Assembly (NCBI GenBank): GCA_048213135.1
Contig: PS015009.1
Coordinates: 124,001 to 188,000, forward strand
From: Reclinomonas americana ATCC 50394
Lineage: Eukaryota > Jakobida > Jakobea > Jakobida
Reading direction: 5' to 3'
Length of the DNA: 64,000 bases
The position numbers and the translations under genes were made by a program. Below, piece by piece: positions 9,022-17,529 of the stretch. The notes beneath the pieces were generated by a model that saw only the letters and a list, made by a program, of their open reading frames with translations, was not told the origin of the DNA and did no database searches. Each line of letters starts with the position of its first letter. The first letter of the stretch is position 1.

Positions 9022-9819
9022 TTAAAGACTGATCGTTCCCTTCATATAGAAAACACAGGTGCCGCCCATCTCTACCCTGTCACTGCTCAGTTGCTTGCAC
9101 CAGAGTTCGCCGCCGCGTTTCGACAGTTGCCGGGCATGCAGATCGCTTTTGCCCAGTTTTTCACTCCAGAAAGGGATCAGCTGCGAATGCGCTGAACCCG
9201 TAACCGGGTCTTCATCAATGCCAATAGCCGGAGCAAAGAACCTCGACACAAAATCAACCTCTTCTCCTTTGGCGGTGATGATCATTTTATCGAAGTGTTT
9301 CTTCATTAATGTAAAGTCAGGATTGCAGCGCCTTACCGCGTCTTCATCTGCCAGTTCCACCAGCAGGTCGCGGTGGCGGTATACACCAACTACAGGCGCA
9401 TTATCCAGGATCAGGGCCAGCTCTGCTTTGTAATCATCAACGGGCATGGGTTTCCAGGAAGGGAAATCGAGCATGATCCTGTCGCCATTGCGGCCCACGG
9501 TGAGTATACCACTCATGGAATGAAAACGGATCTGCGGAAGATCATGTCCCAGTAAATGGAAAAGCACCCAGGCGCTGGCGAGGGTAGCATGCCCGCAAAG
9601 ATTGATCTCCGCCCCCGGTGTGAACCAGCGGATATCATAATCCGCATCGTCGCGGGAAGAAGGTACAAAGAAGACCGTTTCCGCCAGGTTATTCTCCATG
9701 GCCAGGGATTGCATCAGTTCTTCGCTGATCCAGCTTTGCAGGGGAATAACCGCCGCCGGGTTGCCGCTGAACAGGCGATCGGCAAAGGCGTCTACCTGGT
9801 ATATCGTCAGTTCCATCAT
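9022..9819 (-). CDS. PhzF family isomerase-like protein
   Basis: 265 residues of the PhzF/diaminopimelate-epimerase fold. Seen: N-terminal VDAFADRLFSGNPAAV, the catalytic Glu47 in NLAETVF, the LCGHATLAS motif and DPVTGSAH in the second half. Family members isomerise small acids (PhzF in phenazine synthesis), but most genomic copies are of unknown substrate, and no other phenazine gene is here. The start could be either of two adjacent ATG codons; the second (MELTIY) is as likely. 18 bases downstream of the E1 gene, consistent with one transcript. Confidence 0.9.
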   Translation of the reverse strand: MMELTIYQVDAFADRLFSGNPAAVIPLQSWISEELMQSLAMENNLAETVFFVPSSRDDADYDIRWFTPGAEINLCGHATLASAWVLFHLLGHDLPQIRFHSMSGILTVGRNGDRIMLDFPSWKPMPVDDYKAELALILDNAPVVGVYRHRDLLVELADEDAVRRCNPDFTLMKKHFDKMIITAKGEEVDFVSRFFAPAIGIDEDPVTGSAHSQLIPFWSEKLGKSDLHARQLSKRGGELWCKQLSSDRVEMGGTCVFYMKGTISL

Positions 9820-9837
9820 ATCGTTTATGCAGTACCG

Positions 9838-12204
9838 TTATTCAGACATCATCTGCCGTATTACCGCGATGATCTCTTCGGCACTGGGTTTGCTGAAATA
9901 GTCGCCGTCGCTGCCATAAGAAGGCCTGTGTGCTTTGGCGGTGATGGTCCGGGGCGATACATCGAGGTAACGGTAGCCACCCTGTTCTTCCATCACTTTG
10001 TTGAACATATAACCGGCTGCGCCACCCGGCACATCCTCATCCACAAAAACAATGCGGTTGGTCTTGCGCAGCGAGTCCACGATGTGGTGGTTGATATCGA
10101 AAGGCAATAAGGTTTGTACGTCTACCACTTCGCAATCAATACCCAGTGTTGACAGCCGCTCTGCCGCATCCATTACAATGCGCAAAGTGGACCCGTAGCT
10201 TACCACAGTAATGTCGGCTCCTTCGCGGATCGTTTCAGGTATACCTAACGGTACCGTATAAGCGACGAGATTGGAAGGTAATTTTTCCTTGAGGCGGTAG
10301 CCATTCAGGCATTCGATAACCAGGCCGGGATCATTACCCTGCAGCAGGGTGTTGTACATACCGGCGGCCTGTACCATGTTACGTGGTACACAAACATGCA
10401 TACCCCTGAGGGCATTGATGATAACGCCCATGGGCGAACCACTGTGCCAGATGCCTTCGAGTCTGTGTCCGCGGGTACGGACGATCAGCGGGCAACTCTG
10501 CTGTCCCGCTGTGCGGAAATGCGTGGTACACACATCATCGCTCAGGGGCTGGAGCCCGTATAAAAGATAATCGAGGTATTGTATTTCCGCTATGGGACGC
10601 AGTCCGCGTAAAGCCATACCAATACCCTGTCCCATAATGGTGATCTCGCGGATACCGGTATCGAATATGCGCTCTTCGCCATATTTTTCCTGCAAACCGC
10701 TGAAGCCCTGGTTAACGTCGCCGATAAAGCCGAGGTCTTCTCCAAAAGCGGCCACTTTTCCGTTCGTGGCAAAAAGGGAATCGAAATATTTATTCAGCAC
10801 TTCATAACCATTCACAACCGGGGCGTCGTCTGTGTAATAAGGAGCGATCACCGGTACCTTCAGGGCCGATTTGGGGCCTTCGTTGTAGAGATAGGTATTA
10901 TAAGTAGCCGCGTATTTTTCTTTCAACTGATCATAGTAAGCGGATAAGGGTGCGTTCGTTTCCGTATCAAGTACAGTGGCGATGGCTTTCATCACATCGC
11001 GACGAAGCGGTTCACGCAGGCCCTGCAGTTCATTGGCGATCTTTTTCACGGCATCATTTTCACCGGCTGCCGCATGAATCAATGCGGTTGCTTCAGCCAC
11101 CAGTTCTTTTACAGGCTGAATGTATTCGTCCCAGGCTTTCTGTTTGCTTTCCTTTACAAAAACAACAGCATTTGTTTCGATGCCGGAGAGCTGTTCTTCA
11201 TCAGCCAGGCCGTTCTCCAGTATCCACTGGCGCATTTGTTTGAGGCCGTCCCATTCTTTCTCCCAGGCCAGGCGTTCAGGCGTTTTATAACGTTCGTGGC
11301 TGCCCGAAGTGGAATGCCCCTGCGGCTGGGTAATTTCTTCTATATGAAAAATGGCAGGCGTATGTGTATCCCTTATTTTTTGCAGCGCCGGTTCCAGCAC
11401 TTCACACATACCGGCGTAGTCCCATCCTTTTAATTGGTAAATATCGAGTCCGTTGGTGCCTTCTTCTTTCTGAAAACCTTTCAGCACTTCGGATATGGAG
11501 CCTTTCGTGGTCTGGTAGTCTTTTGGTACGGAGATGCCGTAACCATTATCCCATACGAATATGGCCAGTGGCACCTGCAATACGCCGGCGGCGTTAACGG
11601 TTTCCCAGAAGTGGCCTTCACTGGTAGACGCGTCGCCGATGGTACAGAAACAGATCTCATTACCATTATCGCTGAGGTTGTGCAGTTGGTGGAGTTCTTT
11701 TACCTGCCTGAACATACGGGAGGCGAAAGCCAGCCCGAGTGCACGGGGCATTTGCCCTGCAGTAGGTGCTATATCGCTGCTCACGTTGCGTAATTGGGCC
11801 AATGGAAGCCAGTCGCCGTTAGCATCCACCATTGGGGTGGCAAAGTGCGCATTCATCTGGCGGCCGGCGCTGAAAGGATCGTGGGCCGGGTTGGGATCGG
11901 CATACAACTGGGCAAAGAACTGCTGTACTGTGGCCAGTCCGCTGGCGAACATAAAGGTCTGGTCGCGGTAATATCCCGAACGGAAATCACCCGGTTTGAA
12001 AAACCTGGCCATGGCCACCTGGGCCACTTCCTTACCATCCCCGAATATGCCGAATTTGGCTTTGCCCGTGAGTACTTCCTTACGGCCCAAAAGGCTGGTT
12101 TCCCGGCTTTCGCAGGCTACCTGGTAATCTTTAAGCACCTGTTCCCTGAATGTGTCAAAACTCAGTTTCTCATCCAGGACGCTATCGTTATTGAGGTTAT
12201 CCAT
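9838..12204 (-). CDS. fused alpha/beta 2-oxoacid dehydrogenase E1 component
   Basis: 788-residue thiamine diphosphate enzyme carrying both E1 halves in one chain. The alpha half (about 60-360) shows RSGYYRDQTFMFASG and the TPP/Mg motif GDASTSEGHF...WDNGYG. The beta half (about 460-785) shows GEDLGFIGDVNQGFSGL, REITIMGQGIGMALRGL and the C-terminal transketolase domain with VVSYGSTL and VDEDVPGGAAG. Known family: branched-chain 2-oxoisovalerate or pyruvate dehydrogenase E1, delivering acyl groups to E2 lipoyl domains. E2 and E3 are not in the window. Probably heads the operon running to the two-component genes. Confidence 0.92.
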   Translation of the reverse strand: MDNLNNDSVLDEKLSFDTFREQVLKDYQVACESRETSLLGRKEVLTGKAKFGIFGDGKEVAQVAMARFFKPGDFRSGYYRDQTFMFASGLATVQQFFAQLYADPNPAHDPFSAGRQMNAHFATPMVDANGDWLPLAQLRNVSSDIAPTAGQMPRALGLAFASRMFRQVKELHQLHNLSDNGNEICFCTIGDASTSEGHFWETVNAAGVLQVPLAIFVWDNGYGISVPKDYQTTKGSISEVLKGFQKEEGTNGLDIYQLKGWDYAGMCEVLEPALQKIRDTHTPAIFHIEEITQPQGHSTSGSHERYKTPERLAWEKEWDGLKQMRQWILENGLADEEQLSGIETNAVVFVKESKQKAWDEYIQPVKELVAEATALIHAAAGENDAVKKIANELQGLREPLRRDVMKAIATVLDTETNAPLSAYYDQLKEKYAATYNTYLYNEGPKSALKVPVIAPYYTDDAPVVNGYEVLNKYFDSLFATNGKVAAFGEDLGFIGDVNQGFSGLQEKYGEERIFDTGIREITIMGQGIGMALRGLRPIAEIQYLDYLLYGLQPLSDDVCTTHFRTAGQQSCPLIVRTRGHRLEGIWHSGSPMGVIINALRGMHVCVPRNMVQAAGMYNTLLQGNDPGLVIECLNGYRLKEKLPSNLVAYTVPLGIPETIREGADITVVSYGSTLRIVMDAAERLSTLGIDCEVVDVQTLLPFDINHHIVDSLRKTNRIVFVDEDVPGGAAGYMFNKVMEEQGGYRYLDVSPRTITAKAHRPSYGSDGDYFSKPSAEEIIAVIRQMMSE

Positions 12205-12224
12205 AAAGCAATTATGATGTACTG

Positions 12225-12232
12225 CAAAAGTA
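12225..12232 (-). promoter_or_regulatory. candidate -7 element for the E1 operon
   Basis: TACTTTTG on the minus strand, an exact TAnnTTTG match 20 bases before the E1 ATG. No clear -33 partner. Confidence 0.45.
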
Positions 12233-12304
12233 TAGATTCTGCGGGGAGCTTTGTTAAAAATCTGCTAACGGGGCGGCAATTTAAAGCAGTTAGGGGCGTT
12301 TTAG

Positions 12305-12312
12305 TATCTTTA
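12305..12312 (+). promoter_or_regulatory. candidate -7 element for the first DUF1573 gene
   Basis: TATCTTTA, one base off TAnnTTTG, 21 bases before the chosen ATG. It supports the short start rather than the long open frame that continues upstream. Confidence 0.4.
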
Positions 12313-12333
12313 ACCTACAATCAAAACCATCAA

Positions 12334-12843
12334 ATGAAAAAAATAATTACACTCGTTTCTGCTACCCTTATCGTGGTAAGCATGAATGCCCAGACCGGCA
12401 GTAAAGCCGCTCCGCAGACAGCTGCTGTTACCAATGATGTGAAAACTGCTCCTGTGGCTACAGAAGCTGCGATCGTTGCCCCTGAAGAAGCACTTAGCCT
12501 CAAGGAAATGGAATTCAACTTCGGTAAAATTCCACAGGGCAAACCGGTAACCCACATTTTTGAAGTAACCAACAAAAGCGCTGTTGCCCTGAAAATCTCG
12601 AATGTACAGGCCAGCTGCGGTTGCACAACTCCTGAATGGGAAAGGGAAAAAACAGTTGCTCCCGGCGAAAGCACCAAGATCACTGTTGGCTACAATGCCG
12701 CTGCTGAAGGTCCGTTCACCAAACAGATCACCATCACTTATAATGGTTCTGCTCCTAAAGTAATTACCATTAAAGGTGAAGTGTGGAAAACACCAGCCGC
12801 CTCTGCTCCTGAGAACAAAGGCCTGAATGACCTGAAAAACTAA
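12334..12843 (+). CDS. secreted DUF1573 protein (first of tandem pair)
   Basis: 169 residues from an ATG that begins a good signal peptide (MKKIITLVSATLIVVSMNAQ). The frame stays open several hundred bases upstream, but there it is antisense to the E1 gene and lacks a signal peptide, so this start is chosen. A DUF1573 (immunoglobulin-like) domain covers about 60-150: EFNFGKIPQGKPVTHIFEVTN, then the conserved cysteine pair SCGCTTPEW and an APGESTKITVGYN block. Function unknown; exported, probably periplasmic. Followed by a paralogue 35 bases downstream. Confidence 0.85.
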   Translation: MKKIITLVSATLIVVSMNAQTGSKAAPQTAAVTNDVKTAPVATEAAIVAPEEALSLKEMEFNFGKIPQGKPVTHIFEVTNKSAVALKISNVQASCGCTTPEWEREKTVAPGESTKITVGYNAAAEGPFTKQITITYNGSAPKVITIKGEVWKTPAASAPENKGLNDLKN

Positions 12844-12878
12844 GTTCATCCATCAACTATTATAAAACAGGAATAACA

Positions 12879-13403
12879 ATGAAAAAATTGATTTTATCCG
12901 TTGCCGCTTTTACTTTTTCCGCGGCTTTATTTGCCCAGAAAACGGCAGCTGATGTAGCCAAATTCACTACAGAGACTGTTGATCTGGGAAAAATTAAACA
13001 AGGCGTCCCGGCTACCGCCACTTTCACCGTAACCAACATCAGCAAGGAACCCCTGATCATTGACCAGGCCAATCCTACCTGCGGTTGCACCGTGAGTGAC
13101 TACACCAAATCGCCTATTGCTCCCGGCAAAACAGGTTTCATCACCGCTACTTACAATGCAGCTGGTGTAAGCCATTTCGACAAACACCTGACCGTTAAGT
13201 TCGCCGGTGTTGACGAAGTAAAAAGCATCACCATTACCGGGGATGTACTGGCCGCTGAAGACTATGACAAGTGGGTACAGGAAAACAAGAAAAAACCGGA
13301 TGTAGCCGTTACCCCGGCCCCGGCAAAAACCTCTCCTGCAGGCGCTAAAGCCAAACCAGCTACAAAAACAACTGCCAAACTGAGCACTGCTAAAAGCAAC
13401 TAA
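12879..13403 (+). CDS. secreted DUF1573 protein (second of tandem pair)
   Basis: 174 residues: signal peptide (AAFTFSAALFAQ), DUF1573 domain about 30-125 with the same VDLGKIKQGVPATATFTVTN, TCGCTVSDY and APGKTGFITATYN pattern as its upstream neighbour, then a low-complexity Ala/Lys/Pro/Thr tail (about 145-174) that the first copy lacks. A tandem duplication is the simplest origin. Role unknown. Confidence 0.88.
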   Translation: MKKLILSVAAFTFSAALFAQKTAADVAKFTTETVDLGKIKQGVPATATFTVTNISKEPLIIDQANPTCGCTVSDYTKSPIAPGKTGFITATYNAAGVSHFDKHLTVKFAGVDEVKSITITGDVLAAEDYDKWVQENKKKPDVAVTPAPAKTSPAGAKAKPATKTTAKLSTAKSN

Positions 13404-13422
13404 TCAGTTTAAACAGATAAAT

Positions 13423-13453
13423 AAAAAAGGCTTCCTTCCCGGAAGCCTTTTTT
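13423..13453 (+). terminator. intrinsic terminator after the DUF1573 pair
   Basis: Stem AAAAAAGGCTTCC / GGAAGCCTTTTTT, 13 pairs with a 5-base loop, 20 bases past the stop codon. Confidence 0.92.
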
Positions 13454-13825
13454 ATTGCTTTTATTTCCGTTTTATCCACATTTAAGGGGAAAACATAATA
13501 TTCTGCGCCGGAACATATAATAAAGTTCATAAAACGGCGTTAATAGGGAGAACCTCTGAATGTGAAACCACAAATCCAAGACTATGACAATAGGCTTACG
13601 TAAAGTTATTACCTGCCCTGGTACCTTTTTCACCCGCATTTTACAGGCTTCCGGCCATTATCAAACTTCCTGAACATACATATTACCAATCCTGATCTCA
13701 AAAGTCGTGCGCTAACAACTAAAGATTTTTGTTTTTATGGATTGTTTGGATAACAGAGGCCCTGCCATTTTTGGCGGGGCTTTCCGTTTTCTATCGAATA
13801 AGGACTATTGAAGATTTACTATTAT
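13454..13825. other. 372-base intergenic region, possible small RNA
   Basis: No protein of convincing size. Near its right end a second plus-strand hairpin with a T-rich tail sits well beyond the DUF1573 terminator, so a separate short transcript could end there. A 24-codon frame beginning at the ATG at 13737 covers that hairpin and has no recognisable features. No tRNA-like or known RNA fold was recognised by eye. Confidence 0.35.
13759..13790 (+). terminator. candidate second terminator hairpin
   Basis: GCCCTGCC (13759-13766) pairs with GGCGGGGC (13773-13780) including one G-U pair, and is followed by TTTCCGTTTT. Oriented for plus-strand transcripts, although the next gene on the right is on the minus strand. 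Confidence 0.5.
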
Positions 13826-14512
13826 TTATGCGGCCTGTTTATCTTCTCCTGATGCTTTCCACAACAAAGCGGCCAGCACAGCGCCCAGGATAGGAGCCAC
13901 AACAAACAGCCACAGCTGCGTTAAAGCCTTACCTCCCGCAAATACCGCCGGGCCAAAACTACGGGCAGGGTTAACCGAAGTACCGGTAATAGGGATGGCC
14001 ACCAGGTGAATAAGCACCAGTGTAACGCCTATTGCCAGTCCGGCCATAGTACTGTTGCCATACTTAGAGGTAACGTGGAAGATAACATACAGGAAAAGGA
14101 AAGTAAATACCGTTTCGGCGATAAAGGCAGCCGTGGTGTTGTAACCACCCAGGTATCCCTCTCCCCAGCCATTGGAGCCCAGGGCCCACTCCTTCATTAC
14201 AAAGCCGGGAGCGCCGCCTGCCAGCAGGTACAGGATGCCCGCGCCGGCTACCGCCCCCGCCAGTTGGGCAACGATATAACCAGCGGCATCTTTACCGTTG
14301 ATCTTACCCGCTACCAGCATGGCCAGGGTAATGGCCGGGTTAATATGACAGCCCGAAATACCGCCGATGGCATAGGCCATTACCACAACGGTAAGCCCGA
14401 AAGCCAGGGCTATAGCCAGCAGGCCCGCTTCAGGCCCTGAAATAACCGCGGTACCGCACCCGAAAAGAACGAGGGAAGCCGTACCGGTGAATTCGCATAG
14501 ATACTTTTTCAT
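13826..14512 (-). CDS. aqpZ: aquaporin (MIP family, AqpZ-like)
   Basis: 228-residue inner-membrane channel. The ATG at 14512 is preferred over one 60 bases upstream because it starts directly at MKKYLCEFTGT, the usual MIP N-terminus. Two NPA boxes are present (58-60 in CHINPAITL and 181-183 in SVNPARSFG). Selectivity-filter positions read Phe38, His169, Thr178 and Arg184, the pattern of water-selective AqpZ rather than a glycerol channel. Six membrane spans expected. Divergent from the peroxiredoxin gene over 113 bases. Confidence 0.92.
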   Translation of the reverse strand: MKKYLCEFTGTASLVLFGCGTAVISGPEAGLLAIALAFGLTVVVMAYAIGGISGCHINPAITLAMLVAGKINGKDAAGYIVAQLAGAVAGAGILYLLAGGAPGFVMKEWALGSNGWGEGYLGGYNTTAAFIAETVFTFLFLYVIFHVTSKYGNSTMAGLAIGVTLVLIHLVAIPITGTSVNPARSFGPAVFAGGKALTQLWLFVVAPILGAVLAALLWKASGEDKQAA

Positions 14513-14598
14513 ATTTATGATTGGTTTTAGTTGTACAATCAGGAGACTATTCAGGCAGAGAAAAGGATACAATAAAGGGCGCCTTTTTTCAGAACACT

Positions 14599-14606
14599 TA
14601 TCTTTG
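14599..14606 (+). promoter_or_regulatory. candidate -7 element for the peroxiredoxin gene
   Basis: TATCTTTG, exact TAnnTTTG, 20 bases before the ATG at 14626. It lies inside the longer open frame, which argues for the shorter start. No clear -33 TTTG. Confidence 0.5.
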
Positions 14607-14625
14607 CATTCTCAAACCCATCAAC

Positions 14626-15099
14626 ATGAGTATCAGCATCGGCAGCAAGGCACCGGAATTCAGTTTATTCGACACCGGCAAAAACAAGATAAATCTTTCC
14701 GATTACAAAGGCAAGACTGTATTGTTACTGTTTTTTCCCCAGGCGTTCACCAGCACCTGCACAAAGGAACTCTGCGCCATCAGGGATGACATTGCCCGGT
14801 ACAACAATGCCAATGCCGTGGTTTTTGGCATTTCCGTAGATTCTGTATTTACACTGAACAAGTTCAAAGAAGAACAGCAGTACAATTTTCCTCTGCTGAG
14901 CGACTTCAACAAAACGGCTTCGGCGGCTTATGATTCGCTGTACCAGGACTGGATACTGGAGATGAAAGGCGTGAGTAAGCGCTCGGCTTTCATTATCGAT
15001 AAGGACGGGATCATCCGTTATGCCGAAATACTGGAGAATGCCGGGGAGGTTCCTGATTTTGAAGCCATTAACCGGGAACTGGAGGTCTTAACAGCCTGA
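14626..15099 (+). CDS. peroxiredoxin (BCP/AhpE-like redoxin)
   Basis: 157-residue thioredoxin-fold peroxidase reducing hydrogen peroxide or organic peroxides. Seen: N-terminal GSKAPEFSLFDT, the peroxidatic site P38-x-x-x-T42-x-x-C45 (FTSTC) and a second cysteine Cys50 five residues later, the arrangement of atypical 2-Cys BCP enzymes. Start at 14626 chosen because the upstream 35 codons of the frame overlap the promoter and do not resemble the family. Divergent from the aquaporin gene. Confidence 0.88.
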   Translation: MSISIGSKAPEFSLFDTGKNKINLSDYKGKTVLLLFFPQAFTSTCTKELCAIRDDIARYNNANAVVFGISVDSVFTLNKFKEEQQYNFPLLSDFNKTASAAYDSLYQDWILEMKGVSKRSAFIIDKDGIIRYAEILENAGEVPDFEAINRELEVLTA

Positions 15100-15160
15100 T
15101 AACCGTTCAAACCCGCTTTTGGCCTCTTATTTGTCCTATTGGAAGGTATAAAATATTGAA

Positions 15161-15192
15161 TTTGGGTTATTTGACAGATTTTCCTATTTTTA
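15161..15192 (+). promoter_or_regulatory. candidate Bacteroidota promoter (-33/-7) before the small T9SS cargo gene
   Basis: TTTG at 15161-15164, a 20-base spacer and TATTTTTA at 15185-15192 (one mismatch to TAnnTTTG). The predicted transcript start falls at about 15197-15199, essentially on the TTG start codon, suggesting a leaderless or nearly leaderless message. Confidence 0.45.
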
Positions 15193-15197
15193 CTTAG

Positions 15198-15536
15198 TTG
15201 AAATATATTGTTTACATATTCATTTTTATTATTGGATTAACTTTTACTTCTTCTGCACAAAATAAGCCTGCCGGTTCCGGAGAACAGGCCAAGTTGTTAA
15301 AGTCCTATCCAATACCAGCAACCACGGTGATCACTTTCGAGTTTCAGCGTGGGTTCGACAGGTCGTATACCTTACAGATCTATAATTTCCCCGGGAAAAA
15401 AGTTTACGAAGCCAACACCGCCTATCCCAAAATAACCGTTAGCCTGGATGAATACTATCGCGGTGTGTATTACTACAAGCTGCTTGATAAAGAAGGCCGC
15501 ACTATTGAATCAGGCAGGTTCCTCGTTGTGAAGTAA
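15198..15536 (+). CDS. small secreted protein with T9SS type A sorting-like domain
   Basis: 112 residues read from a TTG codon; no in-frame ATG exists before the signal peptide (MKYIVYIFIFIIGLTFTSSAQ when TTG is read as Met). After the signal peptide nearly the whole mature part is a sorting-domain-like fold: SYPIPATTVITFEF, YTLQIYNFPGKKVYE, and the closing YRGVYYYKLLDKEGRTIESGRF. It thus looks like a CTD without cargo. Family knowledge: such domains direct export by the type IX system. Function unknown. Ends 20 bases before the convergent methyltransferase gene. Confidence 0.75.
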   Translation: MKYIVYIFIFIIGLTFTSSAQNKPAGSGEQAKLLKSYPIPATTVITFEFQRGFDRSYTLQIYNFPGKKVYEANTAYPKITVSLDEYYRGVYYYKLLDKEGRTIESGRFLVVK

Positions 15537-15556
15537 TTCTTCATTCTTTCATTTTC

Positions 15557-16738
15557 TTACAGCACCTGCACGACCAGGAATTTCAGGTAATGTGTATTTT
15601 CCTGTCCGTGTATGATGGGATGATCTGCCGATTGCGCATTGAACATCACCCGCCTGATCTTTCTTTTGGCATCGTATGCGGCATGCTGCACCACATCAAG
15701 AAATTGCTCCGGCTGCACCAGGTTGGTACAGCTTGAGGTAACCAGGAAACCGCCGGGTTTCACCAGTTTCATGCCCCGCAGGTTGATCTCTTTGTAACCC
15801 GCCAGCGCTTTGCCAATGGTCGCCCTGCTCTTGGTAAAAGAAGGCGGATCCAGCATCACCACATCCCATTGCTTATCTTCCTTCGTCCAGTTTTTCAGCA
15901 CATCAAAAGCGTTCACACATTCAAAACGGCACACGTTCTCCAGCCCGTTGAGTGCGGCGTTGCGGTTACACATATCCACTGCTGCCTGGGAAATATCCAG
16001 CCCCAGTACCGATCGGGCGCCATAAAAACCGGCACTGATCTCGAATGAACCGGTATAACAAAATGCACCCAGCACATCCGCGTCTTTTACAATATGGCGT
16101 ATCGCCTGCCTGTTGTCCTGCTGATCTAGAAAATAGCCCGTCTTTTGCCCGTTGGCGATATCAACATGGAAGCGGATACCATTTTCATTGATGATGATAT
16201 TGGTGTCGAATGGAGCTGACAAAAAGCCTTTCTGCTGCTGCAGTCCTTCCAGTTCACGCACAGGCACATCATTGCGCTCGTATATGCCTTTGGGAGAGAA
16301 CAGCTCTTCCAGCGCCTTCACGATTTCAGCCTTCCACATATCTATCCCCAGCGCCAGGGTCTGTATCACGAAATAGTCGTTGAATTTGTCGATGATCAGT
16401 TGCGGCAGGTCATCGGCCTCGCCGAAAATAAGCCGGCAATTTTCCGTGTAACCCAGTTTTTGCCGGTAAGCCCAGGCCTGGCTGATGCGGTTGCGGAAAA
16501 AATCAGCGTTGATGTTATCCTCCTTATTGCGGGTAAGCAGGCGGACAGATATCTGCGATTGCGGGTTATAATACCCCTTGCCTATGAATTTTTTATCAAA
16601 AGTGAACACTTCCACGATCTCCCCGGGTTTTGCCGCGGTGTCTTTTTCATGGCCCGGATTAACCTCGTTCGCAAATATCCAGGGGTGGCCATTCTCTACC
16701 CGGCGGCTGATCTTCTTGTTCAGTACAATACTTTTCAT
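15557..16738 (-). CDS. class I rRNA large-subunit methyltransferase (RlmI-like, PUA + SAM domains)
   Basis: 393 residues from the ATG at 16738. The frame continues open upstream but there it runs antisense to grpE and has no homologous look. N-terminal PUA domain (about 1-75, with RRVENGHPWIFANEV), then a Rossmann methyltransferase: SAM-binding DVLGAFCYTGSFEISAG near 225, acidic strand end LGLDIS and the catalytic-type MLDPPSF motif near 302, plus TSSCTN. Family knowledge: RlmI makes m5C in 23S rRNA; the exact target base here is not shown. Divergent from grpE. Confidence 0.87.
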   Translation of the reverse strand: MKSIVLNKKISRRVENGHPWIFANEVNPGHEKDTAAKPGEIVEVFTFDKKFIGKGYYNPQSQISVRLLTRNKEDNINADFFRNRISQAWAYRQKLGYTENCRLIFGEADDLPQLIIDKFNDYFVIQTLALGIDMWKAEIVKALEELFSPKGIYERNDVPVRELEGLQQQKGFLSAPFDTNIIINENGIRFHVDIANGQKTGYFLDQQDNRQAIRHIVKDADVLGAFCYTGSFEISAGFYGARSVLGLDISQAAVDMCNRNAALNGLENVCRFECVNAFDVLKNWTKEDKQWDVVMLDPPSFTKSRATIGKALAGYKEINLRGMKLVKPGGFLVTSSCTNLVQPEQFLDVVQHAAYDAKRKIRRVMFNAQSADHPIIHGQENTHYLKFLVVQVL

Positions 16739-16823
16739 GCCGCAAAGGTAGCTTTTAGGGGGTGAAACACTCAAAATGACCCTTACCGGGTGGCAGGTTT
16801 GCCATTTTGACCGCAAATGAGGG

Positions 16824-16853
16824 TTGGCAAAATGTTTGACTGTTGTACCTTTG
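16824..16853 (+). promoter_or_regulatory. Bacteroidota promoter of grpE
   Basis: TTG (16824-16826), 19-base spacer, then TACCTTTG (16846-16853), a good -33/-7 match. The grpE ATG follows 21 bases later. No CIRCE-like inverted repeat was seen. Confidence 0.65.
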
Positions 16854-16874
16854 CAAACAATTTTACATACAGCA

Positions 16875-17423
16875 ATGGAAGAAAAAGAAATCATACCCGA
16901 ACAGAACGAAACGCTCAATATCAATGCCGATGCCGACGTACCCGGCAATACCCACCTGAGCAACGAAGGTGCGGAAGACGTGGTGGAGAAGCTGCAGAAC
17001 GAGCTTGATGAGCAGAGAGACAAGTACCTGCGCCTGGTAGCGGAGTTCGATAATTTCAAAAGGCGTACGGCCAAAGAAAGGATCGACCTGATACAAACTG
17101 CCGGTAAGGACGTGATCGTTTCCCTGCTGGAAGTGGTGGACGACTGCGACCGTGCCGAAAAACAACTGGACCAGAGCGATGACCTGGCCAACAGCAAGGA
17201 AGGCATCAGGCTCGTATTCAGCAAACTGCGCAGTTCCCTGCAGGCAAAGGGACTTAAGGCCATGGAAAGCATCAATACGCCTTTTGACGTGGAGAAACAC
17301 GAAGCCATTACAGAAATACCCGCCGGGGAAGGAATGGCAGGTAAAGTAGTGGATGAGATCGAAAAAGGATATTACCTCAACGACAAGATCATCCGTTTTG
17401 CTAAAGTGGTGGTAGGAAAATAA
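16875..17423 (+). CDS. grpE: nucleotide exchange factor GrpE
   Basis: 182-residue cytosolic co-chaperone that exchanges ADP for ATP on DnaK. An acidic N-terminus is followed by a long coiled coil (about 35-80, containing RLVAEFDNFKRRTAKER) and the C-terminal beta-wing with HEAITEIPAGEGMAGKVVDEIEKGY and the final IRFAKVVVGK. Start at 16875 chosen because the in-frame upstream codons overlap the promoter. dnaJ follows 106 bases downstream; dnaK is not in the window. Confidence 0.95.
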   Translation: MEEKEIIPEQNETLNINADADVPGNTHLSNEGAEDVVEKLQNELDEQRDKYLRLVAEFDNFKRRTAKERIDLIQTAGKDVIVSLLEVVDDCDRAEKQLDQSDDLANSKEGIRLVFSKLRSSLQAKGLKAMESINTPFDVEKHEAITEIPAGEGMAGKVVDEIEKGYYLNDKIIRFAKVVVGK

Positions 17424-17529
17424 TGGACAAATTTGCGAATAGGCGAATAAATAGCCTTGCAAAAGAAAGAACGTTTTCAAATCACTGCAACTTGTCCCGA
17501 CCGAAGAAGGGATTCAAACTTTCAATTGA

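Noticed and set aside
11794-12333. Upstream extension of the first DUF1573 frame
   Set aside because: Antisense to the E1 gene and without signal peptide; a good signal peptide begins at 12334.
16739-17308. Upstream extension of the RlmI-like frame
   Set aside because: Antisense to grpE; low-complexity Ser/Leu-rich translation and no family similarity.
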